Assembly: GCA_030727685.1 (NCBI GenBank)
Contig: JANRBC010000126.1
Coordinates: 3,527 to 11,341, forward strand
Origin: Ilumatobacteraceae bacterium
GTDB taxonomy: Bacteria; Actinomycetota; Acidimicrobiia; Acidimicrobiales; Ilumatobacteraceae
DNA length: 7,815 nucleotides
Direction of reading: 5' to 3'
The position numbers and the translations under genes were made by a program. Every line of letters starts with the position of its first letter. Position 1 is the first letter of the stretch. Positions 1 through 6,660 of this stretch are shown here, piece by piece. Below the pieces are notes generated by a model. The model made no database searches. It was not told the DNA's origin and was given only the letters and a program-made list of their open reading frames with translations.

Positions 1-5
1 AACAA

Positions 6-746
6 GTGCGAGCAGTTCGTACAGCGCTTCGAAGCGGAACCCCAACCATCGGCAGTTGGATGCAGATTCCAGAATCAAATATTGCCGAAATTATGGGACG
101 CGCTGGTTATCAGTGGGTGGCTATCGACATGGAGCATGGTCCAGTTGCTGTAAACCAACTTCCAGATATTTTTCGCGCACTCGAACTTGGTGGCACGCTG
201 CCACTTGCCCGTGTTGCCAGCCCGTTACCGATTAATTGTCGTCAAGCACTTGACCAAGGTGCGGCAGGTGTGGTTGTGCCGATGATTTCTTCGGCTGCGC
301 AATTGCAATCGATCATCAGCGAGTGTCACTGGCCACCGCGCGGTCGTCGCGGTGTTGGGTTTCAACGTGCGAATGTTTTCGGCAAGTTTTTCGATGCCTA
401 TATGCAAGAAGCACAAGAGTCGTTGGTAATTGCACAAATCGAACACATTGATGCGGTTAACAATCTTGATTCAATTGTCAAAGTCGAGGGTCTTGATGCA
501 ATTATGGTCGGGCCATACGACTTGTCGGCCTCGCTTGGCGTAACTGGCGATTTTGAAAATCAAAAATACAAAGATGTACTGAGCAAGATTCTCGACGTTT
601 GTGCCAAGCAAAAGATGGCATGTGGCATTCACGTTGTTCAACCTGATACACAAATGCTCAATCGCCGAATCAGCGAGGGCTACACCTTTATTGCGTACGG
701 CGTAGATACGGTCTTTTTGAATCACGGCGCAACCGCTCCCAAGTGA
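6..746 (+). CDS. HpcH/HpaI-family class II pyruvate aldolase
   Basis: The 246-residue product matches metal-dependent aldolases that reversibly join pyruvate to an aldehyde, giving 2-keto-3-deoxy acids (HpaI, 2-dehydro-3-deoxyglucarate aldolase and relatives). The family landmarks are all visible: DMEHGP at 41-46 with the catalytic base His44, Arg69 that binds pyruvate, VVPM at 90-93, metal ligand Glu146 in QIEHID, and metal ligand Asp172 in GPYDLSASLG. Their spacing fits E. coli HpaI (H45, R70, E149, D175). It is probably a soluble cytoplasmic enzyme with no signal peptide. The GTG start at base 6 puts the conserved IGSW segment at the usual distance from the N-terminus, but only five upstream bases are present, so a slightly earlier start cannot be excluded. 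The stop lies 21 bases before the dehydrogenase gene. In this ulosonic-acid context it may build a 3-deoxy-2-ulosonate; the true aldehyde partner is not known from sequence. Confidence 0.9.
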   Translation: MRAVRTALRSGTPTIGSWMQIPESNIAEIMGRAGYQWVAIDMEHGPVAVNQLPDIFRALELGGTLPLARVASPLPINCRQALDQGAAGVVVPMISSAAQLQSIISECHWPPRGRRGVGFQRANVFGKFFDAYMQEAQESLVIAQIEHIDAVNNLDSIVKVEGLDAIMVGPYDLSASLGVTGDFENQKYKDVLSKILDVCAKQKMACGIHVVQPDTQMLNRRISEGYTFIAYGVDTVFLNHGATAPK

Positions 747-755
747 TTGAGAATT

Positions 756-761
756 TAAACT
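756..761 (+). promoter_or_regulatory. Putative -10 element (TAAACT) of a leaderless promoter
   Basis: TAAACT fits the actinobacterial TANNNT -10 pattern and ends exactly six bases before the ATG at 768, so transcription would begin at or beside the start codon. No convincing -35 box is seen. The weak AGGCG in the spacer is the only Shine-Dalgarno-like string. The same spacing recurs at 3753-3758 and 7363-7368. Confidence 0.45.
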
Positions 762-767
762 AGGCGA

Positions 768-1817
768 ATGACCGCAAAAGTCTTAAGAGTCGGCATCGCG
801 GGCTATGGCGTCGTCGGCAAACGGCGTGGCGATTGTGTTGAGCGTCATCCAAACCTAAAACTTGTTGCAGTTTGTGACCGTGTATTTACGACCGACGGAG
901 TCTTGCCGAACGGCGTCGCGCATTTTCGAACATACCAACAGTTATTGCAACAAGATCTGGACGTGCTGATTGTTTGCATGACAAACGACATTGCGGCTGA
1001 AGTAACTATTGCCGGCCTGAATCTCGGCTTGCATGTTTTCTGCGAGAAACCGCCAGGTCGAGACATGAGCGATATTGCGAGCGTGATTGCAACCGAGAAG
1101 AAGAATCCACAATGTCGATTGATGTACGGATTTAATCATCGCTACCACGATTCGGTGCAAGATGCCATGAAGATTATTCGTAGCGGTCGTTACGGCAACA
1201 TCATTAACATGCGCGGTGTTTACGGCAAATCAAAGTTGATAACTTTCAACCAGGCTGACTGGCGCGCGAAACGAGAAGTCGCCGGTGGTGGGGTGCTCTT
1301 AGACCAGGGCATCCACATGGTTGATTTAATGCGATTGATTGCCGGCGAATTCATCGACGTACAAAGTTATGTTTCAAACGGTCATTGGGGTTACAACGTC
1401 GAAGACAATGCATATGCGCTGATGCGCACTGAGCAAGGTGTTGTGGCGATGCTCAATAGTTCGGCAACTCAATGGCGACATCAGTTCAGTTTGGATATAA
1501 ATATGCAACGCGGTGGTGTGATTTTGCGTGGCATTTTGACTGGCTCGAAGAGTTATGGCAACGAGACGATGACTCTCGTTACGGCTGATCCAGATCGAGA
1601 TAACGGTGACCCCAAAGAAGAATTGTTCGAATATAACGACGACCCATCATGGGATCGTGAAATCGCGGCATTCACGCAGAGCGTTCTGAACAATGAACCA
1701 GTACAAAGTGGCACCTCGCAAGATGCATATCGCACCATGAAGCTTGTTTACAAAATTTATTATGCCGACCCAATCTGGCGAGATCAATTTAAAATTGAAA
1801 ACCCAGAGGTTGAGTAG
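768..1817 (+). CDS. Gfo/Idh/MocA-family NAD(P)-dependent oxidoreductase
   Basis: This 349-residue protein has the two-domain layout of the glucose-fructose oxidoreductase / inositol dehydrogenase family. The N-terminal Rossmann fold shows GYGVVG at 12-17, and Asp37 at the end of the second strand suggests a preference for NAD over NADP. EKPPGRD at 93-99 carries the catalytic Lys94. The C-terminal domain holds LLDQGIHMVDLM at 177-188, where Asp179 and His183 are the expected catalytic and substrate-binding residues. Length is normal for the family. The enzyme should oxidise or reduce a sugar, sugar nucleotide or polyol in the cytosol; sequence alone does not fix the substrate. Its TAG stop shares a base with the GTG of the phosphatase gene, so the two are probably cotranscribed and translationally coupled. 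The context suggests it supplies or modifies a precursor of the ulosonic acid. Confidence 0.93.
   Translation: MTAKVLRVGIAGYGVVGKRRGDCVERHPNLKLVAVCDRVFTTDGVLPNGVAHFRTYQQLLQQDLDVLIVCMTNDIAAEVTIAGLNLGLHVFCEKPPGRDMSDIASVIATEKKNPQCRLMYGFNHRYHDSVQDAMKIIRSGRYGNIINMRGVYGKSKLITFNQADWRAKREVAGGGVLLDQGIHMVDLMRLIAGEFIDVQSYVSNGHWGYNVEDNAYALMRTEQGVVAMLNSSATQWRHQFSLDINMQRGGVILRGILTGSKSYGNETMTLVTADPDRDNGDPKEELFEYNDDPSWDREIAAFTQSVLNNEPVQSGTSQDAYRTMKLVYKIYYADPIWRDQFKIENPEVE
1805..1809 (+). promoter_or_regulatory. Shine-Dalgarno-like site for the 1817 GTG start
   Basis: AGAGG lies seven bases before the GTG start of the phosphatase gene, inside the end of the preceding coding region. It is the only good ribosome-binding-site match before a start in this window. 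It supports the GTG at 1817, which has no TANNNT element and must rely on the upstream message. Confidence 0.5.
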
Positions 1818-2641
1818 TGGCAAGCATCACAATAAACGACGTTCATGGCTTTACAGTCTTGGTGACTGAGCTTGTCGAAAAAGTCGGCAAAAAATTTATT
1901 CGTACCAATAACGCTGCAGCAAAAAATGTAACCGATTTACAAATTGGTGGTCGTGAAATCAAACTTGAAGCCGACACGATGCTCGAAAAAGAGCTGATCA
2001 AAGGACTGTCTCTTACTGGCATCGCGATTCTGAGCGAAGAGACAGGCTTTATCCCCGGCAAATCGCTACCTCAACTCTTGTGGGTGATCGACCCACTTGA
2101 TGGCAGTTACAACTTCAGTCGCAATCTTGGTCCATCGATGATTTCAGTCGCACTTTGGGACTCAAACGAACCAATTTTGGGAGTGATGTTTAATTTGGTC
2201 ACTAAGCAGATGATTTTTGGTGGGCCACAGATTGGCGCTCATGTCGGCAAGAATCCTGTGACCGTTTCAGATCGCAAAGATCGTGGTCAGGCAACTTTAG
2301 TAACTGGGTTTCCGAGTCGATTTCCGATCAGTGATGCAAAAGCGGTGGCGAGTTTTGCCGAAATTCTCACAAGTTTTGGCAAAGTGCGAATGATTGGCTC
2401 GGCTTGCGCATCACTTGCATTGGTGGCCACAGGTAGTGCTGATGTTTATGCTGAACATAACATTATGTTTTGGGATATCGCTGCTGGTCTGGCGATTGTC
2501 AACGGCGCGGGCGGCACTTTTGAACTAGAAGGTGTCAATCTGTCAGAAGGTATTTTCAGCGAACCTTGCACGGTTGTAGCAAGCAACAACAAGTTTGGTG
2601 TCTCAGTGACAATGTTCGACAAAATGCGTGGTCTCGCATGA
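1817..2641 (+). CDS. Inositol monophosphatase-family sugar phosphatase
   Basis: The 274-residue product belongs to the Mg2+-dependent, Li+-sensitive phosphatase superfamily (inositol monophosphatase, fructose-1,6-bisphosphatase, CysQ). Metal and catalytic motifs are intact: SEET at 73-76 with Glu74, DPLDGSYNF at 92-100 with Asp92 and Asp95, the IGSACASLALVATG helix at 193-206, and FWDIAAG at 218-224 with Asp220. A short N-terminal region includes EADTMLEKEL at 51-60, equivalent to the D-x-x-x-E-K stretch of the family. It is cytosolic with no signal peptide. The GTG start overlaps the dehydrogenase stop by one base, and its TGA overlaps the ATG of the alcohol dehydrogenase in an ATGA junction. 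In this cluster the likely job is removing phosphate from a sugar-phosphate precursor or an ulosonate phosphate; true inositol phosphatase activity is also possible. The substrate is inferred from context only. Confidence 0.92.
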   Translation: MASITINDVHGFTVLVTELVEKVGKKFIRTNNAAAKNVTDLQIGGREIKLEADTMLEKELIKGLSLTGIAILSEETGFIPGKSLPQLLWVIDPLDGSYNFSRNLGPSMISVALWDSNEPILGVMFNLVTKQMIFGGPQIGAHVGKNPVTVSDRKDRGQATLVTGFPSRFPISDAKAVASFAEILTSFGKVRMIGSACASLALVATGSADVYAEHNIMFWDIAAGLAIVNGAGGTFELEGVNLSEGIFSEPCTVVASNNKFGVSVTMFDKMRGLA

Positions 2642-3741
2642 CGATTCTCGATACTGGCGTCAAGATTGTTCGCAACGTAGGACGGTTTACGTTTGGCGAT
2701 GGCGCCGTATCTGGCGTGGCCGATCTAGTTGCCTCGAAGCGAAGTGATAAATCTCCGCACGCAGTGTTTTTAATTGATGATTATTTTAAAAATGAGCACT
2801 ACATCGCAAGTTCGCTTGGGGCAAAACCGACTGACGCCGTGCATTTTGTGAGCACGGTTGATGAACCAACGACACAAGGTATCGACGAGTTAGTTACTGT
2901 ACTGAAGAAATCTGGTCACGCTGAACCCGCAACAATTGTTGGTTTCGGTGGGGGCATAACTCTTGATACAGCCAAAGCGATTTCGAATCTGCTGACAAAT
3001 GGTGGCAAGGCCGCCGACTATCAAGGTTGGGACTTAGTACGAGTGCCGGGCGTGCACAAGATTGGCGTGCCAACAATCTCTGGCACTGGTTCAGAAGCGA
3101 CGCGAACCTGCGTGATGACAAATGTTGAAACTGGTTTGAAGTTGGGCATGAATAGTGACTTCACAGTTTTTGACCATGTGGTGCTTGACCCAAGTTTGAC
3201 GCGCACGGTACCGCGCAACCAATATTTTTATACGGGCATGGATGCCTACATTCATTGCATTGAAGCGCTCGCCGGCTCTTATCGCAATGCAATTGGTGAT
3301 GCATACTCACGCGAGACGGTGAACTTGTGTCGCAATGTGTTTTTGAGCAACGACATGATGGCCGACGAACGTCGTAGTGATCTAATGGTCGCAAGTTATT
3401 TGGGAGGATGTGCGATTGCCACGAGTTATGTCGGCGTAGTTCATCCGTTTTCGGCTGCGTTGAGTGTCGTGTTTGGTTTGCATCATTGTGTGGCTAATTG
3501 CATCGTGCTCAATGCTTTGGGTGAGTTTTACCCTGAAGCACATGCTGAATTTCGCAAAATGATTGAGTTGCAAAAAGTTGAATTGCCAACTGGTGTATGT
3601 GCAAATCTCACTGACGAACTGCGTTCGGCTCTGATTGCCGCGACGATAAAACATGAAAAGCCACTGACAAATGCACTTGGCAGCAACTTTCGTTCAACGC
3701 TTACCGACGCAAGGATCATCTCACTGTTCGAGAAGATGTAA
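2638..3741 (+). CDS. kdnB: KdnB-like metal-dependent alcohol dehydrogenase
   Basis: The 367-residue protein is a group III iron-type alcohol dehydrogenase. It has the nucleotide-binding GFGGGITLDTAKA at 102-114 and ISGTGSEATRT at 147-157. Metal ligands Asp202, His206, His269 and His283 have exactly the 4-63-14 spacing of E. coli FucO. Several stretches resemble remembered Shewanella KdnB: DEPTT at 75-79, YQGWDL at 128-133, KLGMNSDFTVFD at 168-179 and FYTGMDAYIHC at 197-207. KdnB oxidises the C8 hydroxyl of Kdo to an aldehyde for amination by KdnA, and a kdnA-like gene follows here. An in-frame ATG exists at 2566, but the ATG at 2638 is preferred because it overlaps the upstream stop as ATGA and gives a normal N-terminus. 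The family assignment is firm. The KdnB assignment rests on memory of the family plus the neighbour, and the substrate could be another ulosonic acid. Confidence 0.85.
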   Translation: MTILDTGVKIVRNVGRFTFGDGAVSGVADLVASKRSDKSPHAVFLIDDYFKNEHYIASSLGAKPTDAVHFVSTVDEPTTQGIDELVTVLKKSGHAEPATIVGFGGGITLDTAKAISNLLTNGGKAADYQGWDLVRVPGVHKIGVPTISGTGSEATRTCVMTNVETGLKLGMNSDFTVFDHVVLDPSLTRTVPRNQYFYTGMDAYIHCIEALAGSYRNAIGDAYSRETVNLCRNVFLSNDMMADERRSDLMVASYLGGCAIATSYVGVVHPFSAALSVVFGLHHCVANCIVLNALGEFYPEAHAEFRKMIELQKVELPTGVCANLTDELRSALIAATIKHEKPLTNALGSNFRSTLTDARIISLFEKM

Positions 3742-3752
3742 AGATCTCAGAG

Positions 3753-3758
3753 TAAAAT
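3753..3758 (+). promoter_or_regulatory. Putative -10 element (TAAAAT) of a leaderless promoter
   Basis: TAAAAT ends six bases before the ATG at 3765 and sits in the 23-base gap after the alcohol dehydrogenase gene. There is no Shine-Dalgarno sequence in the gap and no clear -35 box. It suggests that the aminotransferase gene has its own start of transcription in addition to any read-through. Confidence 0.5.
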
Positions 3759-3764
3759 CAATAC

Positions 3765-4925
3765 ATGCCTGGATACGAGCTAATTGGCGCTGAAGAACAG
3801 GCTGAAGTTGACGATATTTTTCAACACGGCGGTGTTTTATTTAGGCACTCGTTTGACGCAATTCGACAAGACAGGTGGAAGGTTCGGGACTTTGAGCAGG
3901 CCTTCGCAAAGTCGATGGGTGTGCCCCATGCGCTTGCGGTTACGTCAGGCACTGCCGCACTTCGCGTCGCACTCGCAGTTTTAGATCTGCAACCAGGCGA
4001 CGAAGTAATCACGCAGAGTTTTACTTTTGTCGCCACGGTCGAGGCAATTATCGAGTCTGGTGCGACACCCGTGTGTGCCGAGATTGATGGCACGTTGAAC
4101 TTAGACCCAGACTCATTGAAGAAATTAATCACGCCAAAGACAAAAGCAGTTATTGCTGTGCACATGTTGGGCACGCCAGCGAATCTCTTTGAAATCGAAA
4201 GCATTTGTCGTGAACACAAAGTCACTTTGATTGAAGACGCAGCATGGGGTTGCGGTGGTTCTCTTGATAGTCGGCCACTAGGTGCTTGGGGTCGAATGGG
4301 CACATTTAGTTTTGACTTTGCAAAAACCATGACAACCGGTGAAGGTGGCATGATCGTTTTTCAAAACGAAAAAGATTACAAAGCGGCTGCCGCATGGCAC
4401 GATCACGGTCACGAAAATAATCCTGCTGTACCGCGTTGGGAAGACACTCGTGCGAGTAGCGGGTTCAACTATCGAATGACTGAGATGCAGGGTGCAGTTG
4501 GCTTGGCCCAGTTGAGAAAACTTGCATCGGTAGTGTCAGCACAACGCAAGAATCGAGATGCCATGTGGACAGCAATAAGTGCTTTGCCTGGCATCACTGC
4601 GCGCGAAGTGCCTGCAGGTTCATATGAAACTGCAGATGCATTAGTTTTCAGTGTTAAAGACAACGCGACTGCACGACAGTGCCGAGATGCCCTTGTCGCC
4701 GAAGGCTTATCGACCAAGATTTTGCCCGAGGCTGTGACTTGGCATTTTGCTGGCACGTGGACTCACATGCCCGAACTTGTGGCGCGTCATGGCGGCGACT
4801 TGTCTAAGGCGTTTGCGAGTTCGCGCGCCAGACTCGAGTGTGCTGTATCTCTGCCGGTCGTCGTGAAAATGGACGAAGCCGTGCCGGCAAGACTGCATAA
4901 AGCCCTGTCGAAAGTTCTACGGTAA
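3765..4925 (+). CDS. kdnA: KdnA-like DegT/DnrJ/EryC1/StrS PLP aminotransferase
   Basis: This 386-residue protein is a fold-type I, DegT-family sugar aminotransferase. TSGTAALRVAL at 60-70 binds the PLP phosphate, EDAAWG at 157-162 contains Asp158 facing the pyridine nitrogen, and SFDFAKTMTTGEGG at 182-195 carries the Schiff-base Lys187. The start MPGYELIG, the RWKVRDFEQ segment at 37-45, HDHGHE near 209-214, GFNYRMTEMQGAVGLAQL near 234-251 and a late WHFAG...W.H region resemble Shewanella KdnA. That enzyme transfers an amino group to the 8-aldehyde of oxidised Kdo to give 8-amino-Kdo. Trp161 replaces the Gln or His usual in the ED-A-[QH] motif. The start matches the conserved MPG N-terminus of KdnA. 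It follows the kdnB-like gene by 23 bases, the same functional pair in the same neighbourhood. The exact ulosonic acid is not settled; other DegT sugar aminations remain possible. Confidence 0.86.
   Translation: MPGYELIGAEEQAEVDDIFQHGGVLFRHSFDAIRQDRWKVRDFEQAFAKSMGVPHALAVTSGTAALRVALAVLDLQPGDEVITQSFTFVATVEAIIESGATPVCAEIDGTLNLDPDSLKKLITPKTKAVIAVHMLGTPANLFEIESICREHKVTLIEDAAWGCGGSLDSRPLGAWGRMGTFSFDFAKTMTTGEGGMIVFQNEKDYKAAAAWHDHGHENNPAVPRWEDTRASSGFNYRMTEMQGAVGLAQLRKLASVVSAQRKNRDAMWTAISALPGITAREVPAGSYETADALVFSVKDNATARQCRDALVAEGLSTKILPEAVTWHFAGTWTHMPELVARHGGDLSKAFASSRARLECAVSLPVVVKMDEAVPARLHKALSKVLR
4918..4923 (+). promoter_or_regulatory. Putative -10 element (TACGGT) of a leaderless promoter
   Basis: TACGGT overlaps the last codons of the aminotransferase gene and ends seven bases before the ATG at 4931. 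It fits TANNNT but the spacing is one base longer than at the other three sites. No Shine-Dalgarno sequence lies in the five-base gap. As the gap is so small, read-through from upstream is just as likely. Confidence 0.3.
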
Positions 4926-4930
4926 TCAAC

Positions 4931-5596
4931 ATGACTTCACCGGTCATCTCTGTGATTGTTGCTTCATATAACCAAGAAAAATACATTTCGCGATGCCTTC
5001 GTTCATTGATTTCGCAGACAATTTCGCGTGACAAGTTTGAGATCGTTGTTATCAATGACGGTAGTACCGATCGCAGTGCATCAGTACTTAACGAATTCGC
5101 TAGTGAGATCGTGCTGATTAACAACGACAAAAATATCGGTCTGCCTGCTTCGCTTAACAAAGCAATTCGGCGAGCTCGAGCACCATTTGTAGTGCGGGTT
5201 GATGCCGACGACTATGTCAATGCGCAGTTTTTGCATTTGTTGCATGAGTTTTTGCGTGAGAACAAATATATGGATGCTGTCGCATGTGACTATTTATTGG
5301 TAGACGATCAAGAAGAAGTCTTAGGTCGAAAGAACTGTCTGGTAGATCCGATCGCATGTGGAATCATGTTTCGCACAGAGCAATTGATCGAGATCGGGCT
5401 ATACGACGAAACTTTTTTGCTTCACGAAGAGACAGATCTTCGCTTGCGGTTCACGAAGAAGCATCAAATTCATCGACTCGAGTTGCCTTTGTATCGCTAT
5501 CGCCGTCATGAGAACAACGCCACGAATGACGCGGCCGCAATGGAGCATCACCGCCAACGCATAATCGAAAAGCACGGTAGCGAGTCAACAAAGTGA
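4931..5596 (+). CDS. GT2-family (GT-A fold) glycosyltransferase
   Basis: The 221-residue product is a family 2 glycosyltransferase, which transfers a sugar from a nucleotide donor to a glycan or lipid acceptor with inversion. VISVIVASYNQEKYI at 5-19 opens the Rossmann-like donor domain, NDGSTD follows at 42-47, and RVDADD at 89-94 provides the DxD metal-binding motif. HEETDLRLRF at 165-174 matches the ED region that carries the general base. It is short, ending soon after the catalytic domain, and has no evident transmembrane segment, so it should act in the cytosol or on the inner membrane face. It begins five bases after the aminotransferase stop, and its TGA overlaps the GTG of the NeuB-like gene. 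It probably assembles the glycan bearing the cluster's sugar; donor and acceptor cannot be read from sequence. Confidence 0.9.
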   Translation: MTSPVISVIVASYNQEKYISRCLRSLISQTISRDKFEIVVINDGSTDRSASVLNEFASEIVLINNDKNIGLPASLNKAIRRARAPFVVRVDADDYVNAQFLHLLHEFLRENKYMDAVACDYLLVDDQEEVLGRKNCLVDPIACGIMFRTEQLIEIGLYDETFLLHEETDLRLRFTKKHQIHRLELPLYRYRRHENNATNDAAAMEHHRQRIIEKHGSESTK

Positions 5597-6660
5597 CGGC
5601 ACAAATTAAATTTGGCGGTCGCGTTGTTGGTCAAAGTGATTTGCCATATGTAATAGCTGAGATCGGTGTTAATCATGAAGGCTCACTGGCGACAGCAAAG
5701 CTGTTAATTGAGTCAGCAAAGCGTGGTGGCGCCGACGCGGCAAAGTTTCAGACGTATAAGGCGGGGTTGATTGCATCGAAGTTTTCGCCTTCGTATTGGG
5801 ATACGAGCAAGGAACCAACAACCAGCCAATACGAGTTGTTCACCAAGTATGACGCGTTTGGCGAGGCTGAATATAAAGAGTTAGCAGCCCACTGCAAAAA
5901 ACACGAAATCGAATTCGTCTCGACGCCGTTCGACTTGGGCGCAGTTGACATGTTGAATCCGCTGGTGCGGTACTTCAAAATCGCGTCTGCAGATATTACA
6001 AATCCACCGCTATTGAAAAAAGTTGCTGCAACTGGCAAGCCGGTTATCTTGTCGTCTGGCGCCTCAAATATCGACGAAATTGATGCAGCCTTGACGATTT
6101 TGCGTAGTTCTGGCGCCAAACAGATTTGTTTGATGCACTGTATTTTGAATTATCCGACCCGCAACGAAAATGCACATCTGGGCATGTTGATTGATTTGCG
6201 CAATCGATATCCCGAACTATTGCTCGGTTACTCTGACCACACTTTGCCAAACGAACAAATGACCAGTTTGATTTCGGCACACCTTCTTGGTGCAGTGGTG
6301 CTTGAAAAACACTTCACTCTCGACAAAACATTGCCCGGCAACGATCACTATCACGCAATGGATGAAAAAGATTTGCTCCGATTTCAGAAAAATGTAAAAC
6401 AAGTTCATGAATTGCTGGGCCCATCGCGAGCCAAGGCTCCGATCGCAACTGAAGAAATTTCGCGATTGAATGCCCGTCGCAGCATTGTCTTAACGCAAGA
6501 TTTGAAATCTGGCCACAAACTTAGCGAGCAAGATCTCATTGCCAAACGTCCCGGAACTGGCATTAGCCCGATGAATTGGGATGAAGTAATCGGCAGAAGT
6601 GTGTCTCGCGATTTGCCAGAAGATCACATTCTGACTTGGGACGATCTCACTAAACCATGA
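5593..6660 (+). CDS. neuB: NeuB/SpsE-family ulosonic acid synthase with SAF domain
   Basis: This 355-residue protein has the NeuB architecture: a TIM barrel that condenses PEP with a sugar, then a C-terminal SAF (antifreeze-like) domain from about 296. Barrel motifs are AEIGVNHEG at 22-30, AKFQ at 50-53, STPFD at 110-114, KIASADITN at 129-137, HCILNYPT at 182-189, GYSDHT at 212-217 and EKHFTLDK at 238-245. His216 and His240 are the expected metal ligands. Arg319 in KRPGTGISP matches the SAF arginine that reaches the partner active site in the NeuB dimer. Two motifs depart from NeuB: PGNDHYHAMD replaces the usual PGPDH(..)S, and LSSGAS replaces a ..TGM-type strand. The acceptor may therefore differ from N-acetylmannosamine. 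The GTG start overlaps the GT2 stop (GTGA), and its TGA overlaps the next ATG (ATGA). Sialic, legionaminic or pseudaminic acid, or an octulosonate, cannot be distinguished here. Confidence 0.9.
   Translation: MTAQIKFGGRVVGQSDLPYVIAEIGVNHEGSLATAKLLIESAKRGGADAAKFQTYKAGLIASKFSPSYWDTSKEPTTSQYELFTKYDAFGEAEYKELAAHCKKHEIEFVSTPFDLGAVDMLNPLVRYFKIASADITNPPLLKKVAATGKPVILSSGASNIDEIDAALTILRSSGAKQICLMHCILNYPTRNENAHLGMLIDLRNRYPELLLGYSDHTLPNEQMTSLISAHLLGAVVLEKHFTLDKTLPGNDHYHAMDEKDLLRFQKNVKQVHELLGPSRAKAPIATEEISRLNARRSIVLTQDLKSGHKLSEQDLIAKRPGTGISPMNWDEVIGRSVSRDLPEDHILTWDDLTKP

Noticed and set aside
2566..2637. N-terminal extension of the alcohol dehydrogenase to an earlier ATG
   Set aside because: It would overlap the phosphatase gene by 76 bases and add a Cys/Gln-rich tail not seen in the family. 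The ATG at 2638 gives an ATGA junction and a normal N-terminus.
3742..3764. Terminator or regulatory hairpin between the kdnB-like and kdnA-like genes
   Set aside because: The 23-base gap holds no meaningful inverted repeat; only the -10-like hexamer stands out.
3784..3984. A 66-codon plus-strand frame near the start of the aminotransferase gene
   Set aside because: It is out of frame with a strongly supported gene, has no start signal of its own and resembles no protein family.
3821..4351. A 176-codon open frame on the minus strand
   Set aside because: It lies wholly inside the aminotransferase gene, whose motifs are clear. The antisense peptide is low in recognisable structure and is explained by the codon bias of the sense gene.
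4804..5160. A 118-codon minus-strand frame crossing the aminotransferase-GT2 junction
   Set aside because: It overlaps two well-supported plus-strand genes and shows no motif or start signal.
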